Part shown: one piece after another, positions 35,239-47,404 of the stretch
Numbering within the stretch: position 1 is the first letter of the stretch
How the letters are laid out: each line of letters starts with the position of its first letter
NCBI RefSeq assembly: GCF_913062725.1
Contig: NZ_CAJXWY010000002.1
Coordinates: forward strand, 1-64,000
Reading direction: 5' to 3'
DNA length: 64,000 nt
Source of the DNA: an uncultured Thiohalocapsa sp.
GTDB taxonomy: Bacteria; Pseudomonadota; Gammaproteobacteria; Chromatiales; Chromatiaceae
Notes under the pieces: model-generated
What the model saw: the letters and a program-made list of their open reading frames with translations, nothing else
Told to the model about the DNA's origin: nothing
The model's database searches: none
Position numbers and translations under genes: made by a program

Positions 35239-35318
35239 GGCGCCTCCGGATGGCAGCAGGCGGATCGGGACCGCCGATGGGCTCGGTACCGCCCGACAAG
35301 GAGCAAGGCGCTAGCGTA

Positions 35319-36134
35319 TCAGGTCGCGCGCGGGTCCGGGTCCGGCGCCGTGGAGGCCGCGGCGAAGGCCAGCCCCAGGCGCAGCAGCTCGGCCTTGCCC
35401 CGCACCGTCAGGTCTGTGGCGAAGCGAAACTGCTGCCGGGCATCGATGGGATAGGCGCGCAGCCGGTAGCGGGTGCCCCAGGGCTGCTCCTGCGCCACCA
35501 CGGCGATGGGCTGCTCGAGCGCGAGGTAGGGACTGGTCAGCGCCACGTCCTCCAGCGCGGCCCGCACCCTGGCGGCATCATGCGCCGGGTGCAGATGGAA
35601 GTCCGCCGTGCACTGCAGCTGCGGTCCACCGTTGTTGGCATTGCTGATGGACCCGGTCCAGAGCTTGAGGTGTGGAATGGTCACCAGATTATCGTCGGGC
35701 GTGACGAGGCGCAGGGCGCGCATACCCACATGCGTCACTTCACCGTAGATGCCGTCGATATCCACCCAGTCGCCGTTGCGGTAAGGCGCCTCGCCCACGG
35801 CGACGACACCGGCCACCAGGCTGCTGGCATAGTCCTTGAGCGCAAAGCCCAGCGCCAGGCCCAGGGAGCCCAGCACCGCCACCATGTTCTGAAAGGACGG
35901 CTCGATGACCTTCGGCACCATGAGCAGGAAGGCGACGACGACGATGCTGAGCCGCAGCAGGGGCACCAGCGCCAGCAGCAGGTAGCGCCGCCGTCCGCGC
36001 AGGCGGTTGGCCAGCCAGGGTAGGATCTTCTGTGTGCTGAGGATCAACGCGGCGGCAACGGCGACGATGATGCCCAGATCCAGCAGCACCCCGGTGTCCA
36101 GATCCGAGAAAAGGCGCGAGAGCGTCTGATCCAT
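35319..36134 (-). CDS. MscS-family mechanosensitive channel
   Basis: A 271-residue small-conductance mechanosensitive-type channel with three N-terminal membrane helices (LLDLGIIVAVAAALILS; YLLLALVPLLRLSIVVVAF; the pore helix GSLGLALGFALKDYASSLVA). The beta domain follows with GDWVDIDGIYGEVTHVGMRA and DDNLVTIPHLKL, then a C-terminal alpha/beta domain. It probably gates in response to membrane tension. It starts 11 bases after the gene for the degenerate P-loop protein, so the two are cotranscribed. Confidence 0.92.
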   Translation of the reverse strand: MDQTLSRLFSDLDTGVLLDLGIIVAVAAALILSTQKILPWLANRLRGRRRYLLLALVPLLRLSIVVVAFLLMVPKVIEPSFQNMVAVLGSLGLALGFALKDYASSLVAGVVAVGEAPYRNGDWVDIDGIYGEVTHVGMRALRLVTPDDNLVTIPHLKLWTGSISNANNGGPQLQCTADFHLHPAHDAARVRAALEDVALTSPYLALEQPIAVVAQEQPWGTRYRLRAYPIDARQQFRFATDLTVRGKAELLRLGLAFAAASTAPDPDPRAT

Positions 36135-36145
36135 GCGAACGGCCC

Positions 36146-37375
36146 TTAAAAATCGTCGAGCAGTAAGCCCTGGGTGCGCAGCAGATCACGCACGTCGGCA
36201 TAGGCGAGGGCGTGGACGCGCCAGCGTCCGTCGGCGCCGGCGGCAATGGCACCGAGCGCCGCGAGCCGCAGCAGGCGCCGTTGCACACGATAGGGCGGCA
36301 GCGGTAACAGTTCGGCCAGCAGGGGTCCGCTCAGCCCGTTGTGCAGCAGCAGCGCGTGCAGCATCAGGGCCGTAGCCTCGTCCGGCTCCGTGCTGAGCGC
36401 AGGCGCCGCCGCGAGCCAGAGCGTGATACCCGCGCCGTCCTCGGCTGCCGCTGCCGCATCGGCGCCGCTGGCGTCTTCCGCCGGATCGGGCTCGGCACGC
36501 AGCCGACGGCGCCAAAGGGCGCGCGCGAGGCCGGCATTACCGCGGCTACGCGCCGCGAGATACTGCAGCTCGGTGCCGCCGTCGTCGTCGCCGTCGACGG
36601 CGAGCACCAGCTTGCCGGTCTGGGCGTTGCGAAAGCGCACCGGGCGGGCATCATCCAACACCACCAACGTCCGAAACAGCGCGGCCAAGCGCGGGCCGTC
36701 GCAGCCCTGGAGCGTCAACGCGGATTGCGTCGGCGGCGCCGCAACCCGGCGCAGGTAGGCCCAAGCCCAGCTGTCGCAGCCGATGACGCCGCGCCCGAGC
36801 CGTCCCAACTGCGCCCGTTCCAGCAGCTCGCGCACCAGGGCGAGTCCGGCGGCGTGGCGCAGCCAGCAATGCTCGAGCCGCGGCAGCAGCCACAGACGGT
36901 CATCCCGCGGCCACGCATCCAGCCAGGCCCGCCCGCCCGCCCATCCATCCGCCAGCATGGCATGGGCCTCCGGCGGCAGAATGACCCGCGCGTCGCAGGC
37001 GCGCGCCCAGCGGCGCAGCAGCGCGTCATGGCCGCTGCGCGGCGGGCCAACGACGAAGCTCACGCCATCGCCGCCGCCGTCGTGCGCGCGCTGCTGCTGG
37101 AGGGCTTCGGCCCCGGCTGACCAATCCACCGGCGCCACCAAGGCGTCGAGGACGGGCTCGGGGAGACCGCGCAAATCGGCTTCGGCCCGCGCCGGCGGCG
37201 CGACCGGCTCACTACGGTGGGCAAAGAGCCTGCGCAGAGACATCCAGCGCGCACGGGCGGCGCTCGCGGCCGGGGTGGACGGCAGGTTGTAGTCGGCGAG
37301 CGGCACGATCTGCCAGGGCGGGGCTTTGGGTTGCCCGTCACGGGCGTTGGAACCTGGCTTCTGCATGATCATCAT
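36146..37375 (-). CDS. Uncharacterised protein with a degenerate P-loop, cotranscribed with MscS
   Basis: A 409-residue, Ala/Arg/Leu-rich soluble protein. VSFVVGPPRSGHDALLRRW lies where a Walker A motif (GxxxxGK[S/T]) would sit but lacks the Lys. ALFRTLVVLDDARPVRF resembles a Walker B strand, and the C-terminal part looks like winged-helix DNA- or protein-binding repeats (LLPLPPYRVQRRLLRLAAL). It could be a broken AAA/STAND-type ATPase that senses something for the channel (inference). ATG at 37375 was chosen, with ATGs at 37372 and 37366 as alternatives; no strong ribosome-binding site decides. It is 11 bases upstream of the MscS gene. Confidence 0.7.
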   Translation of the reverse strand: MMIMQKPGSNARDGQPKAPPWQIVPLADYNLPSTPAASAARARWMSLRRLFAHRSEPVAPPARAEADLRGLPEPVLDALVAPVDWSAGAEALQQQRAHDGGGDGVSFVVGPPRSGHDALLRRWARACDARVILPPEAHAMLADGWAGGRAWLDAWPRDDRLWLLPRLEHCWLRHAAGLALVRELLERAQLGRLGRGVIGCDSWAWAYLRRVAAPPTQSALTLQGCDGPRLAALFRTLVVLDDARPVRFRNAQTGKLVLAVDGDDDGGTELQYLAARSRGNAGLARALWRRRLRAEPDPAEDASGADAAAAAEDGAGITLWLAAAPALSTEPDEATALMLHALLLHNGLSGPLLAELLPLPPYRVQRRLLRLAALGAIAAGADGRWRVHALAYADVRDLLRTQGLLLDDF

Positions 37376-37773
37376 GACGACACAGGACTCGCAGCGTCGG
37401 TAGCGGACGCGCACCGCCGTGCGTAGCCCCGATGCGCGTGGGCACCGGATCAGCCTAGCACGCGCACGGCGCCGGGCGACCGCCACAAGACACCCGAGGG
37501 TATCGGAGGTCACAAGTCCTGGATGTCAGGCGGGTTTGTTCCGATATGGTTGCAGTTCTCGGTTGGTAGCACCACGCTGACCGACGCGGCCGGAGCGCAA
37601 TTGCTGGCCAGCAGCGTCACCGTGCCGCCAGCGGCTACCATGGCGCCATACGTCGACACCGGCGCGCGGTCCCAGCACAGCCACCCCAGCACAGCCACCC
37701 CAGCACAGCCACCCCAGCACAGCCACCCCAACCATTCACCCCAACCATTCACCCCAACAAAGGAGCGTCTTCC
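37376..37773. other. Divergent intergenic region with a minisatellite
   Basis: About 400 bases between the P-loop protein gene (minus) and the BON-protein gene (plus). The right part carries tandem repeats (37675-37756, separate entry). The rest contains no supportable gene; promoters of both genes should lie here. Confidence 0.5.
37675..37756 (+). repeat. 14-bp and 13-bp tandem repeats in the leader of the BON-protein gene
   Basis: About four copies of CCACCCCAGCACAG (14 bases, the first one partial) are followed by two copies of AACCATTCACCCC (13 bases). They end just before the AAAGGAG ribosome-binding site. The tract is C-rich and G-poor on the plus strand and would be mostly unstructured in the mRNA leader. 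Confidence 0.85.
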
Positions 37774-38577
37774 ATGTCGCAGTCCAGACTCGCCCGGCTC
37801 GCCGCCACCGTCGCCGCGGTATCCGTGCTCTCGGGCGTTGCCGTCACCGCCATGGCCGAAACCGGCGCCGCCGCCCGGGCCCAGACCCTGATCGACGTGA
37901 ATCCGCTGCTGAGCGGCCACGACATCCGCGTGCGGGCCACCGATTCGGGGCTGCGCCTGGAGGGTGCCGTGGTCGACACCGCCGAGCGACGGCTGGCCGT
38001 TGCGCTCACCGCGCTCGTGGCCGCGAGCGCTGAGATCGATAATGCCTTGACCCTGGATGCTGATCTGCCGCGCGATCCAGGGGCCCTATTTCGAGAAGAC
38101 GAAGACGCAACCACCGCCGCGCGGCTGCGCCAGACACTGCGCTGGCAGCGCGATACCGCCGCCCTGGATGTCGCATTGGAAGTCAACCGCGGCGAGGTGC
38201 GTCTCAACGGTGACGTCGGCACCACCGCCACCAAAGACCGCGTCGCCGCCCTCGCCGCCACCACCGAAGGCGTGGATGCGGTGTTCAACTACATGAGTGT
38301 GGACCCGGCGAACATTGTGCAGATTCGCGAGCGGCAGGCGGAGTTGGAGCAGGTGCAACGCCCCGATGCCTGGATTACGCGCCGGCTGCGCCGCTTGCTG
38401 CAATTCGACACCACAGTCAACGCACACAGCATCGAGGTGGAGGCCCGGGAAGGCACGGCCATTCTGAGCGGGGCGGTGACGTCCTCGGCGGAGCGCAAGG
38501 TGGCGGAGGACCTGGCCAGCAACATGCCCGGCGTGCGCGACCTGGATTCACGGCTGGTCATCGAGCGTCCGCGCTGA
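37774..38577 (+). CDS. Periplasmic BON-domain protein
   Basis: A 267-residue protein with a signal peptide (LAATVAAVSVLSGVAVTAMA). BON-type segments follow: ADSGLRL-like RLEGAVVDTAERRLAVAL, EVRLNGDVGTTATKDRVAAL and TAILSGAVTSSAERKVAEDL. BON domains bind phospholipids or stabilise the envelope, as in OsmY. ATG at 37774 follows AAAGGAG by 9 bases. It stands alone, downstream of a minisatellite, and converges on the next gene. A role in envelope or osmotic stress is inference, though the MscS operon next door would fit. Confidence 0.85.
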   Translation: MSQSRLARLAATVAAVSVLSGVAVTAMAETGAAARAQTLIDVNPLLSGHDIRVRATDSGLRLEGAVVDTAERRLAVALTALVAASAEIDNALTLDADLPRDPGALFREDEDATTAARLRQTLRWQRDTAALDVALEVNRGEVRLNGDVGTTATKDRVAALAATTEGVDAVFNYMSVDPANIVQIRERQAELEQVQRPDAWITRRLRRLLQFDTTVNAHSIEVEAREGTAILSGAVTSSAERKVAEDLASNMPGVRDLDSRLVIERPR

Positions 38578-38602
38578 TCCGGCGCGACAGCCAGACGCGC
38601 TA

Positions 38603-39064
38603 TCACGGCGCAGATGCATCTGTCACGAGGCGCAGGTTGTCGACACCATGGGCCTCGAGCGCCCTTGCATAGCGTTCGGTGATCTCAAGGAGCCGGCCAA
38701 AGCGTGCCTCATCGCTGAGCACCTGCTCCCCGCGCTTGAGCTGTTCGGCGGCCATGTCACGAGCCGCCAGTTTGGCTGCGAGCTGCGACCAGAACACGGC
38801 TTCGTCGTGCTCGTCGACGAACCGCAGATGCGACGCGCGGGCTTCATACGCCGAGGTCTCGAAGTAGTCGTCACGCGCCGGGTCGTAATGGAAGTCCTCT
38901 GCCAGACCCATCTCCCTGAAATGTGAAAGCACCTTCTTTCGCAGTGCAGCGTATGGCGCCGTCTCTGCCCGCGGCGCTTCCTCATCACCCCGGATCACCA
39001 GGTCGGCGACGAGGAGCATCTCCACAAGCGTCTGGTACTCTTGCTTGGTGAATGCGATGTGCAT
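38603..39064 (-). CDS. Conserved hypothetical protein
   Basis: A 153-residue acidic protein starting MHIAFTKQEYQTLVEMLLVADLVIRG. It continues with YAALRKKVLSHFREMGLAEDF, DDYFETSAYE and FVDEHDEAVFWSQLAAKLAARD. It is all-helical in appearance, without signal peptide or membrane segments. I recall similar short cytoplasmic proteins of unknown function but cannot name a family. ATG at 39064 is chosen since upstream residues are Arg-rich and unlike the rest. It converges on the BON-protein gene. Confidence 0.7.
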   Translation of the reverse strand: MHIAFTKQEYQTLVEMLLVADLVIRGDEEAPRAETAPYAALRKKVLSHFREMGLAEDFHYDPARDDYFETSAYEARASHLRFVDEHDEAVFWSQLAAKLAARDMAAEQLKRGEQVLSDEARFGRLLEITERYARALEAHGVDNLRLVTDASAP

Positions 39065-39242
39065 ACGCACTGACCTCCGTCTGCTGCAGCCATAGCGCGA
39101 TCGTACCTGTCTGCGCGCCTGAGCGACGTCGCACGCGTCGCCGGCATCGACCACACGTCTGTTATCCGGGCGATCGTCGATATGCGCGTCGCGCCCTCAA
39201 GCCGTTACCGATCTGACCACCGGGTCTGATGGGTGAGTGACC

Positions 39243-39280
39243 CTGCGCCGGGGATGATAGCCAGTCGGCGGCCGGCGCAG
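39243..39280 (-). terminator. Hairpin just after glmS
   Basis: CTGCGCCGG (39243-39251) pairs perfectly with CCGGCGCAG (39272-39280), starting 2 bases after the glmS stop on the minus strand. No T-tract follows, so termination is inferred from its position at the end of the atp-glmUS block. Confidence 0.45.
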
Positions 39281-39282
39281 CG

Positions 39283-41115
39283 TCATTCGACGGTGACGGA
39301 TTTGGCCAGGTTGCGGGGCTGGTCCACATCGGTGCCTTTCAGCGTCGCCACATGGTAGGCGAGTAGCTGCATGGGGATGGTGAAGACCAAGGGGTCGATG
39401 AGATCATCGGTCTCGGGTAGGCGAATGACCGTGATGCCCGCCTCTTCCTGCATGGGCACCTGGGTGTCGGCGAAGACGAACAGCTGCCCGCCGCGGGCGC
39501 GGATCTCTTCCAGATTGGATTTCAGCTTTTCCAACAAGGCGTTGTTGGGTGCCACCGCCACCACGGGCATGTGCTCGTCGATGAGGGCGAGGGGGCCGTG
39601 CTTGAGCTCGCCGGCGGGATAGGCCTCGGCGTGGATGTAGGAGATCTCCTTGAGCTTGAGGGCCCCCTCCATGGCAATGGGGTACTGCTCGCCGCGGCCG
39701 AGGAACAGACAATGCTCTTTTTCGATGAAGTGCTCGGCCAGCGCGGCGAGCTGCGGATCGATGCTGAGCACCGCTTCGAGCTGCGCCGACAGGCCGCGCA
39801 GCAGCTCCACGGCATGCGCCTCCGCCGCCGTGTCCATGCCGCGGGTGCGGGCGAGGCTGATGGTGAGCAACAGCAGGGCGACCAGCTGCGTGGTGAAGGC
39901 CTTGGTGGAGGCGACGCCGATCTCGGGTCCGGCGCGGGTCAGCAGCACCAAATCCGATTCGCGCACCAGGGAGCTTTCGGGCACGTTGCAGATGGCGAGG
40001 GTCTTGGCATAGCCGCTGTCCTTGGCGATACGCAGCGCCGCCAGGGTGTCGGCGGTTTCGCCGGACTGGGAGAGGGTCACGAACAGGGCCTGCGCGGGCA
40101 CCACGTGCTTGCGGTAGCGATACTCACTGGCCACCTCGACACGACACGGGATGTTCGCCAGCGCTTCGATCCAGTATCTGGCCACCAGCCCGGCGTGATA
40201 ACTGGTGCCGCAGGCGACGATGGTGACGGCATCGACCTCGGCGAGCACCGACTCCGCCTCCAGCCCGAAGGCCTCGGGCAGCACCCGCCCGGCGGCGATA
40301 CGGCCTTCCAGGGTATCGGCGATGGCGCGCGGCTGCTCGAAGATCTCCTTTTGCATGTAGTGGCGATACTCGCCGCGCTCGGCGAAGTCGGCGGCGACGG
40401 CGGACTCGCGTACCGGGCGCTCCACCACTTGCCCGTCCCGGTCCCAGATGGTGACGCCGTCGAGGCGCAGCTCGGCGAGGTCACCTTCCTCGAGGAACAT
40501 GAAACGGTTGGTGACCGGGAGCAGGGCGAAGACATCGGAGGCGATGAAGTGCTCCTGGAAGCCGACCCCGATGACCAGCGGGCTGCCCTGGCGGGCTGCG
40601 ACCAGGCGGGTGGGGTCCTCGGCGTCGATGACACCCAGCGCGTAGGCGCCCTGCAGCTGCGTCGTGGTGCGACGCACCGCCTCGGTGAGGGAATGTCCGG
40701 CGGTGAGCTCATCGTAGACGGCATGCACCACCACTTCGGTATCCGTCTGGGAACTGAAGGCATGACCGGCGGCGAGTTGTTCGGATCGCAGCCTGGTATG
40801 GTTCTCGATGATGCCGTTGTGGACGATGGCGCAACGCTCGCCGCAGAGATGCGGGTGGGCATTGTCCGTGGAGGGCTCACCGTGGGTGGCCCAACGGGTA
40901 TGCGCGATACCGAGGGTGCCGGGCATGGGGTCGGCGACGACGGCCTCGGCGAGCCTGGAGACTTTGCCCAGGGTGCGCAGACGATGCATGCCCCGCTCGG
41001 TACTGAGCACGGCGAGGCCGGCGGAGTCGTAACCGCGATACTCCAGGCGCTTCAGGCCTTCCAACAGGATGGCCGCGACGGGCCGCTGGGCGATGGCGCC
41101 GACGATGCCGCACAT
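39283..41115 (-). CDS. glmS: Glutamine:fructose-6-phosphate amidotransferase GlmS
   Basis: Makes glucosamine-6-phosphate, the entry to UDP-GlcNAc for peptidoglycan and LPS. The N-terminal glutaminase begins [12 protein letters not shown] with the catalytic Cys directly after the initiator Met. [10 protein letters not shown]-like [20 protein letters not shown] and NGIIENH are conserved. Two SIS domains follow ([46 protein letters not shown]), ending in the LAKSVTVE tail. Length is 610 residues. It is 144 bases downstream of glmU in the same direction. I saw no convincing glmS ribozyme, as expected outside Firmicutes. Confidence 0.98.
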   Translation of the reverse strand: MCGIVGAIAQRPVAAILLEGLKRLEYRGYDSAGLAVLSTERGMHRLRTLGKVSRLAEAVVADPMPGTLGIAHTRWATHGEPSTDNAHPHLCGERCAIVHNGIIENHTRLRSEQLAAGHAFSSQTDTEVVVHAVYDELTAGHSLTEAVRRTTTQLQGAYALGVIDAEDPTRLVAARQGSPLVIGVGFQEHFIASDVFALLPVTNRFMFLEEGDLAELRLDGVTIWDRDGQVVERPVRESAVAADFAERGEYRHYMQKEIFEQPRAIADTLEGRIAAGRVLPEAFGLEAESVLAEVDAVTIVACGTSYHAGLVARYWIEALANIPCRVEVASEYRYRKHVVPAQALFVTLSQSGETADTLAALRIAKDSGYAKTLAICNVPESSLVRESDLVLLTRAGPEIGVASTKAFTTQLVALLLLTISLARTRGMDTAAEAHAVELLRGLSAQLEAVLSIDPQLAALAEHFIEKEHCLFLGRGEQYPIAMEGALKLKEISYIHAEAYPAGELKHGPLALIDEHMPVVAVAPNNALLEKLKSNLEEIRARGGQLFVFADTQVPMQEEAGITVIRLPETDDLIDPLVFTIPMQLLAYHVATLKGTDVDQPRNLAKSVTVE

Positions 41116-41259
41116 AAGATGAATGCCTGCTGAGGGTTGAGAGGGGGCAGTTTCCAGTGATGAGGATCGTGTGTGCAGGGGCGAAGCCCCCTATTGGCCA
41201 TCGGGGATACCAGGTCTATCCAAGCACCGTGGGCACCTTGCCCCGAACGCCGGCGCGCG

Positions 41260-42621
41260 TCACTTTTTCACCGGCCGCTGCCACCCGCTGATGCTCACCT
41301 GCCGGGCGCGGCTCAACGTGAGCTGTTGCGCCTGCGCGTCGCTGGTGATAACCGAGCCGGCGCCGATGGTGGCGTCTGCGCCCACGGTCACGGGCGCCAC
41401 CAATGCCGTGTTGGAGCCGATGAAGGCGCCGTCATCGATGACCGTCTGGTGCTTGTTGGCGCCGTCGTAGTTGCACGTGATGGTGCCGGCGCCGACGTTG
41501 ACGCCGCTGCCGATGACGGCATCGCCGATGTAGCTGAGGTGGTTGACCTTGCTGGCCGTGGCGATCTGCGCTTTCTTGATCTCGACGAAATTGCCGATAT
41601 GGCACGCTCGGCCGATCTCGGTCTCGGGTCGCAGCCGCGCAAAGGGGCCGATGCGCGCACCCGCGCCCACCCGTGCCCCTTCGATGACACAGTTGGCGAG
41701 CACCTCGGCACCGGGACCGATCTCGCAGTCTTTGAGCAGGCAGTTCGGGCCGATGCGCGCGCCGGCGCCGATGCGCACATCGCCTTCGCAGATCAGGTTG
41801 ATGTCGAGCACCACGTCGCGCTCGCATTCCAGGCGGCCGCGGATGTCGATGCGCGCCGGGTCCATGAGGGTGGTGCCGCGACGCATCAGGCAGTCGGCCA
41901 TGCGGCGCTGATGAATGCGCTCCAACGCCGCCAGCTGTACGCGGTCGTTGATGCCGGCGACTTCTTCCAGGCGCTCGGGCTGCGCCGTCACCACTTCGAT
42001 GCCATCCGCGACGGCGAGCCCGATGACGTCGGTGAGATAGTACTCGCGCTGGACATTGTCGTTGTCCACGCGCCCGAGCCAATGGGCAAGGCGGTGCCGA
42101 TCGGCGGCGATGATACCCGTGTTGACTTCGGTGATGGTGCGCTCTTGGTCGCTCGCGTCTTTTTGCTCGACGATGCGCACGACGCGATCGCTGCCATCGC
42201 GGACGATGCGTCCATAGCCACTGGGATCGGGCAGTGTCATGGTGAGCAGCCCCAAGCCCGTCTCGCCGCTATCGGCGATCAGGCGATTGAGGGTCTCCGG
42301 CTCGATCAGGGGCACGTCACCGTAGAGCACCAGCACCCGCTCGACGTCTGCCATGACCGGCAGTGCCTGCTGCACGGCGTGCCCCGTGCCAAGGCGCTCG
42401 GCCTGCTCCACCCAGGTGCAGTCGGCATCGGCCAGGGCTTGTGGCACGAGCCCGCCGCCGTGCCCGTAGACCACACAGACGCGGGCGGCGCCGACGGCGT
42501 CGGCGGCATCGAGCACATGACGCAGGAGTGGGCGCCCGCCAAGGGGGTGCAGCACCTTCGGCACCGCCGAGCGCATGCGTGTGCCTTTGCCGGCGGCGAG
42601 AATGACGACACCGAGGGTCAT
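41260..42621 (-). CDS. glmU: Bifunctional GlcNAc-1-phosphate uridyltransferase/GlcN-1-phosphate acetyltransferase GlmU
   Basis: Acetylates glucosamine-1-phosphate and converts it to UDP-GlcNAc. The N-terminal uridyltransferase has LAAGKGTRMRSAVPKVLHPL and VLYGDVPLIEPETL. The C-terminal left-handed beta helix carries hexapeptide repeats and the motifs GNFVEIKKAQIA, NHLSYIGDA and GTITCNYDGANKH. Length is 453 residues. It lies between atpC and glmS, the conserved gammaproteobacterial arrangement. Confidence 0.98.
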   Translation of the reverse strand: MTLGVVILAAGKGTRMRSAVPKVLHPLGGRPLLRHVLDAADAVGAARVCVVYGHGGGLVPQALADADCTWVEQAERLGTGHAVQQALPVMADVERVLVLYGDVPLIEPETLNRLIADSGETGLGLLTMTLPDPSGYGRIVRDGSDRVVRIVEQKDASDQERTITEVNTGIIAADRHRLAHWLGRVDNDNVQREYYLTDVIGLAVADGIEVVTAQPERLEEVAGINDRVQLAALERIHQRRMADCLMRRGTTLMDPARIDIRGRLECERDVVLDINLICEGDVRIGAGARIGPNCLLKDCEIGPGAEVLANCVIEGARVGAGARIGPFARLRPETEIGRACHIGNFVEIKKAQIATASKVNHLSYIGDAVIGSGVNVGAGTITCNYDGANKHQTVIDDGAFIGSNTALVAPVTVGADATIGAGSVITSDAQAQQLTLSRARQVSISGWQRPVKK

Positions 42622-42815
42622 GACGTGATAACCTTGGCGCGGGCGCCTTCAGGCAAGGCAATGGGCTGGCCGACGTCGACGCGATCGGTCATGGGCAGGG
42701 TCGCTGTTTACTTTTGTCCGCAACCCCAAGCATACCCCGGCTGGCACACGCCCGACAGGGCTCGGGCGGGCGAACGGTGCGGCACAGCCGACGGCGCGCA
42801 GGGGGCCGCAGCGGA

Positions 42816-43241
42816 TCAGCTGCCGCGCATCTTGCGCAGCTTTTCGATGGCGCGCAGCTGGGCGACGGCCTCGGCGAGCTCAACCTGGGCTTTGGCGTAC
42901 TCGAATTGGGCCGTCTGACCCGACAGGGTATCTTCGGCACGGCGCTTGGCTTCGAGTGCCTTGGCTTCGTCGATGTTCTCGGCACGGATCGCGGTGTCGG
43001 CGAGCACGGTGATGACGTCCGGCTGCACCTCGAGCATGCCGCCGGAGACGTAGAAGTGCTCCATCTCACCATGTGCGTCCTCCACCCGCACGTCGCCGGG
43101 CTTGAGCCGGGTGATCAGTGGTGCATGACGGGCGGCGATGCCGACCTCACCCATCTCCCCGGGCGCGTAGAGCATGGTCGCGCTGCCGGAGTGGATCGCG
43201 CCTTCGGCGCTGACGATATCCACGTGAATCTGCATTGCCAT
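42816..43241 (-). CDS. atpC: ATP synthase epsilon subunit AtpC
   Basis: The F1 central-stalk subunit that couples and inhibits rotation. It has 141 residues. The beta sandwich includes HVDIVSAEGAIHSGSATM and LKPGDVRVEDAHGEMEHFYVSGG; the C-terminal helical hairpin ends in AIEKLRKMRGS. Last gene of the atp operon, 75 bases after atpD. Confidence 0.96.
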   Translation of the reverse strand: MAMQIHVDIVSAEGAIHSGSATMLYAPGEMGEVGIAARHAPLITRLKPGDVRVEDAHGEMEHFYVSGGMLEVQPDVITVLADTAIRAENIDEAKALEAKRRAEDTLSGQTAQFEYAKAQVELAEAVAQLRAIEKLRKMRGS

Positions 43242-43316
43242 GGTGGCGGACTCCGGATAGCTGCCGGGCTGGACGCGACGGGCACTGGGTGTGCCGCCGC
43301 GCCGAGCGCGGTCGGT

Positions 43317-45643
<2,327 letters not shown>

Positions 45644-45799
45644 GGGATGCTCCGTTCAGGGGATATTCCGTTCAGGGGCGGTGCGGACGCGAGCCACTGG
45701 CCCTCGCCCTGCTGCTTGATGCGGTATGCGTCAGGTCGGCGCCGAGTACCGGGCGCTCGGCGGATATGCCCAGCCCCCAGCGCCCGGCGCGCCAGCCTT

Positions 45800-47341
45800 T
45801 TACCAAGTGTTGTTGGCCTTGAAGTCTTTCAGCGCAGCGTGCAAGCCTTCCTTGATCTCATCGCCGTAGTCGCCGGATGCGTTGATCTTGTCCAGCAGGG
45901 CCTTCTGTGCCGAGGCCATGTAGCTTTGCAGGGCGCGCTCGAAATCCACCACCTTTTTGACGTCGACGTCGTCGAGGTAGCCTTCGTTGACGGCGAAGAG
46001 CGAGACGGCCATCTGCGCGACGCTCATGGGGTGGTATTGCATCTGCTTCATCAGCTCGGTGACGCGCTCACCGCGCTCGAGCTGCTTGCGGGTGGCCTCG
46101 TCGAGATCGGAGGCGAACTGCGAGAAGGCCGCGAGCTCGCGGTACTGGGCGAGTGCCAGCCGGATACCGCCGCCGAGCTTTTTGATGATCTTCGTCTGTG
46201 CGGCACCGCCGACACGAGACACCGACAGACCGGCATTGATCGCAGGCCGGATGCCGGCGTTGAAGAGATCGGTTTCCAGAAAGATCTGGCCGTCGGTGAT
46301 GGAGATGACGTTGGTGGGCACGAAGGCGGATACGTCCCCGGCCTGGGTCTCGATGATCGGCAATGCGGTGAGCGAGCCGGTCTTGCCCTTCACCTTGCCG
46401 TTGGTGAGCTTCTCGACCTCGTGCTCGCTGATGCGCGCAGCGCGCTCCAGCAGCCGCGAGTGCAGGTAGAAGACATCGCCGGGATAGGCCTCGCGGCCCG
46501 GCGGGCGGCGCAGCAGCAGTGACACCTGACGATAGGCCCAGGCCTGCTTGGTGAGATCGTCGTAGATGATGAGGGCATCCTCGCCCTTGTCACGGAAGTA
46601 CTCGCCCATGGCGCAGCCCGCATAGGGGGCGATGAACTGCATGGCTGCAGAATCCGAGGCGCCGGCGTGCACGATGATGGTGTGCTCCATGGCACCGTGC
46701 TCTTCGAGCTTGCGCTGCACACCGGCCACCGAGCTGTTCTTCTGGCCGACGGCGACATAGATGCACTTAACGCCGGTGCCCTTCTGGTTGATGATGGCGT
46801 CGATGGCCACGGCGGTCTTGCCCGTCTGGCGGTCGCCGATGATGAGCTCGCGCTGACCACGACCGACGGGCACCATGGCGTCGATGGCCTTGATGCCGGA
46901 CTGCATGGGCTGATCGACGGATTGACGGGCGATGACGCCGGGGGCGATCTTCTCGATGGCCGATGTCATGTCGGTCTGTACCGGCCCCTTGCCGTCGACG
47001 GGCTGACCGAGGGAGTCGACGACGCGGCCGAGCATGCCCTCACCCACCGGCACCTCCAGCACGCGGCCGGTACAGCGCACCCAGTCGCCCTCGGAGAGCT
47101 TGGTGTAGTCACCCAACACCACGGCGCCCACCGAGTCACGCTCCAGATTGAGCGCCAGGCCGAAGGTGTTGTTCGGGAATTCCAGCATCTCGTAGTACTG
47201 GGCGTCCGAGAGGCCGTAGATACGCACGATGCCGTCCGTAAGGCTGACAATGGTGCCTTCGGCGCGCGCCTCGGTCTTGAGATCGAACTGCTCGATCTTC
47301 TGTTTGATCAGGTCGCTGATTTCGGACGGATTGAGTTGCAT
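45800..47341 (-). CDS. atpA: ATP synthase alpha subunit AtpA
   Basis: The non-catalytic nucleotide-binding F1 subunit. It starts [19 protein letters not shown]. Walker A is GDRQTGKTA, the Arg finger region is [15 protein letters not shown]-like [14 protein letters not shown], and it has 513 residues. It is 63 bases after atpH and 156 bases before atpG. Confidence 0.98.
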   Translation of the reverse strand: MQLNPSEISDLIKQKIEQFDLKTEARAEGTIVSLTDGIVRIYGLSDAQYYEMLEFPNNTFGLALNLERDSVGAVVLGDYTKLSEGDWVRCTGRVLEVPVGEGMLGRVVDSLGQPVDGKGPVQTDMTSAIEKIAPGVIARQSVDQPMQSGIKAIDAMVPVGRGQRELIIGDRQTGKTAVAIDAIINQKGTGVKCIYVAVGQKNSSVAGVQRKLEEHGAMEHTIIVHAGASDSAAMQFIAPYAGCAMGEYFRDKGEDALIIYDDLTKQAWAYRQVSLLLRRPPGREAYPGDVFYLHSRLLERAARISEHEVEKLTNGKVKGKTGSLTALPIIETQAGDVSAFVPTNVISITDGQIFLETDLFNAGIRPAINAGLSVSRVGGAAQTKIIKKLGGGIRLALAQYRELAAFSQFASDLDEATRKQLERGERVTELMKQMQYHPMSVAQMAVSLFAVNEGYLDDVDVKKVVDFERALQSYMASAQKALLDKINASGDYGDEIKEGLHAALKDFKANNTW

Positions 47342-47404
47342 AGGGTTGCTCCGATGATGGGCCGCCGATGAGCGCCCGTCGCCGAGCGCTGGACCTGGCC
47401 GCCG

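Noticed and set aside
41116-41259. glmS ribozyme or small-RNA target in the glmS leader
   Set aside because: Only a short GGGGC/GCCCC hairpin is visible; the ribozyme core is not recognisable and would not be expected in this group.
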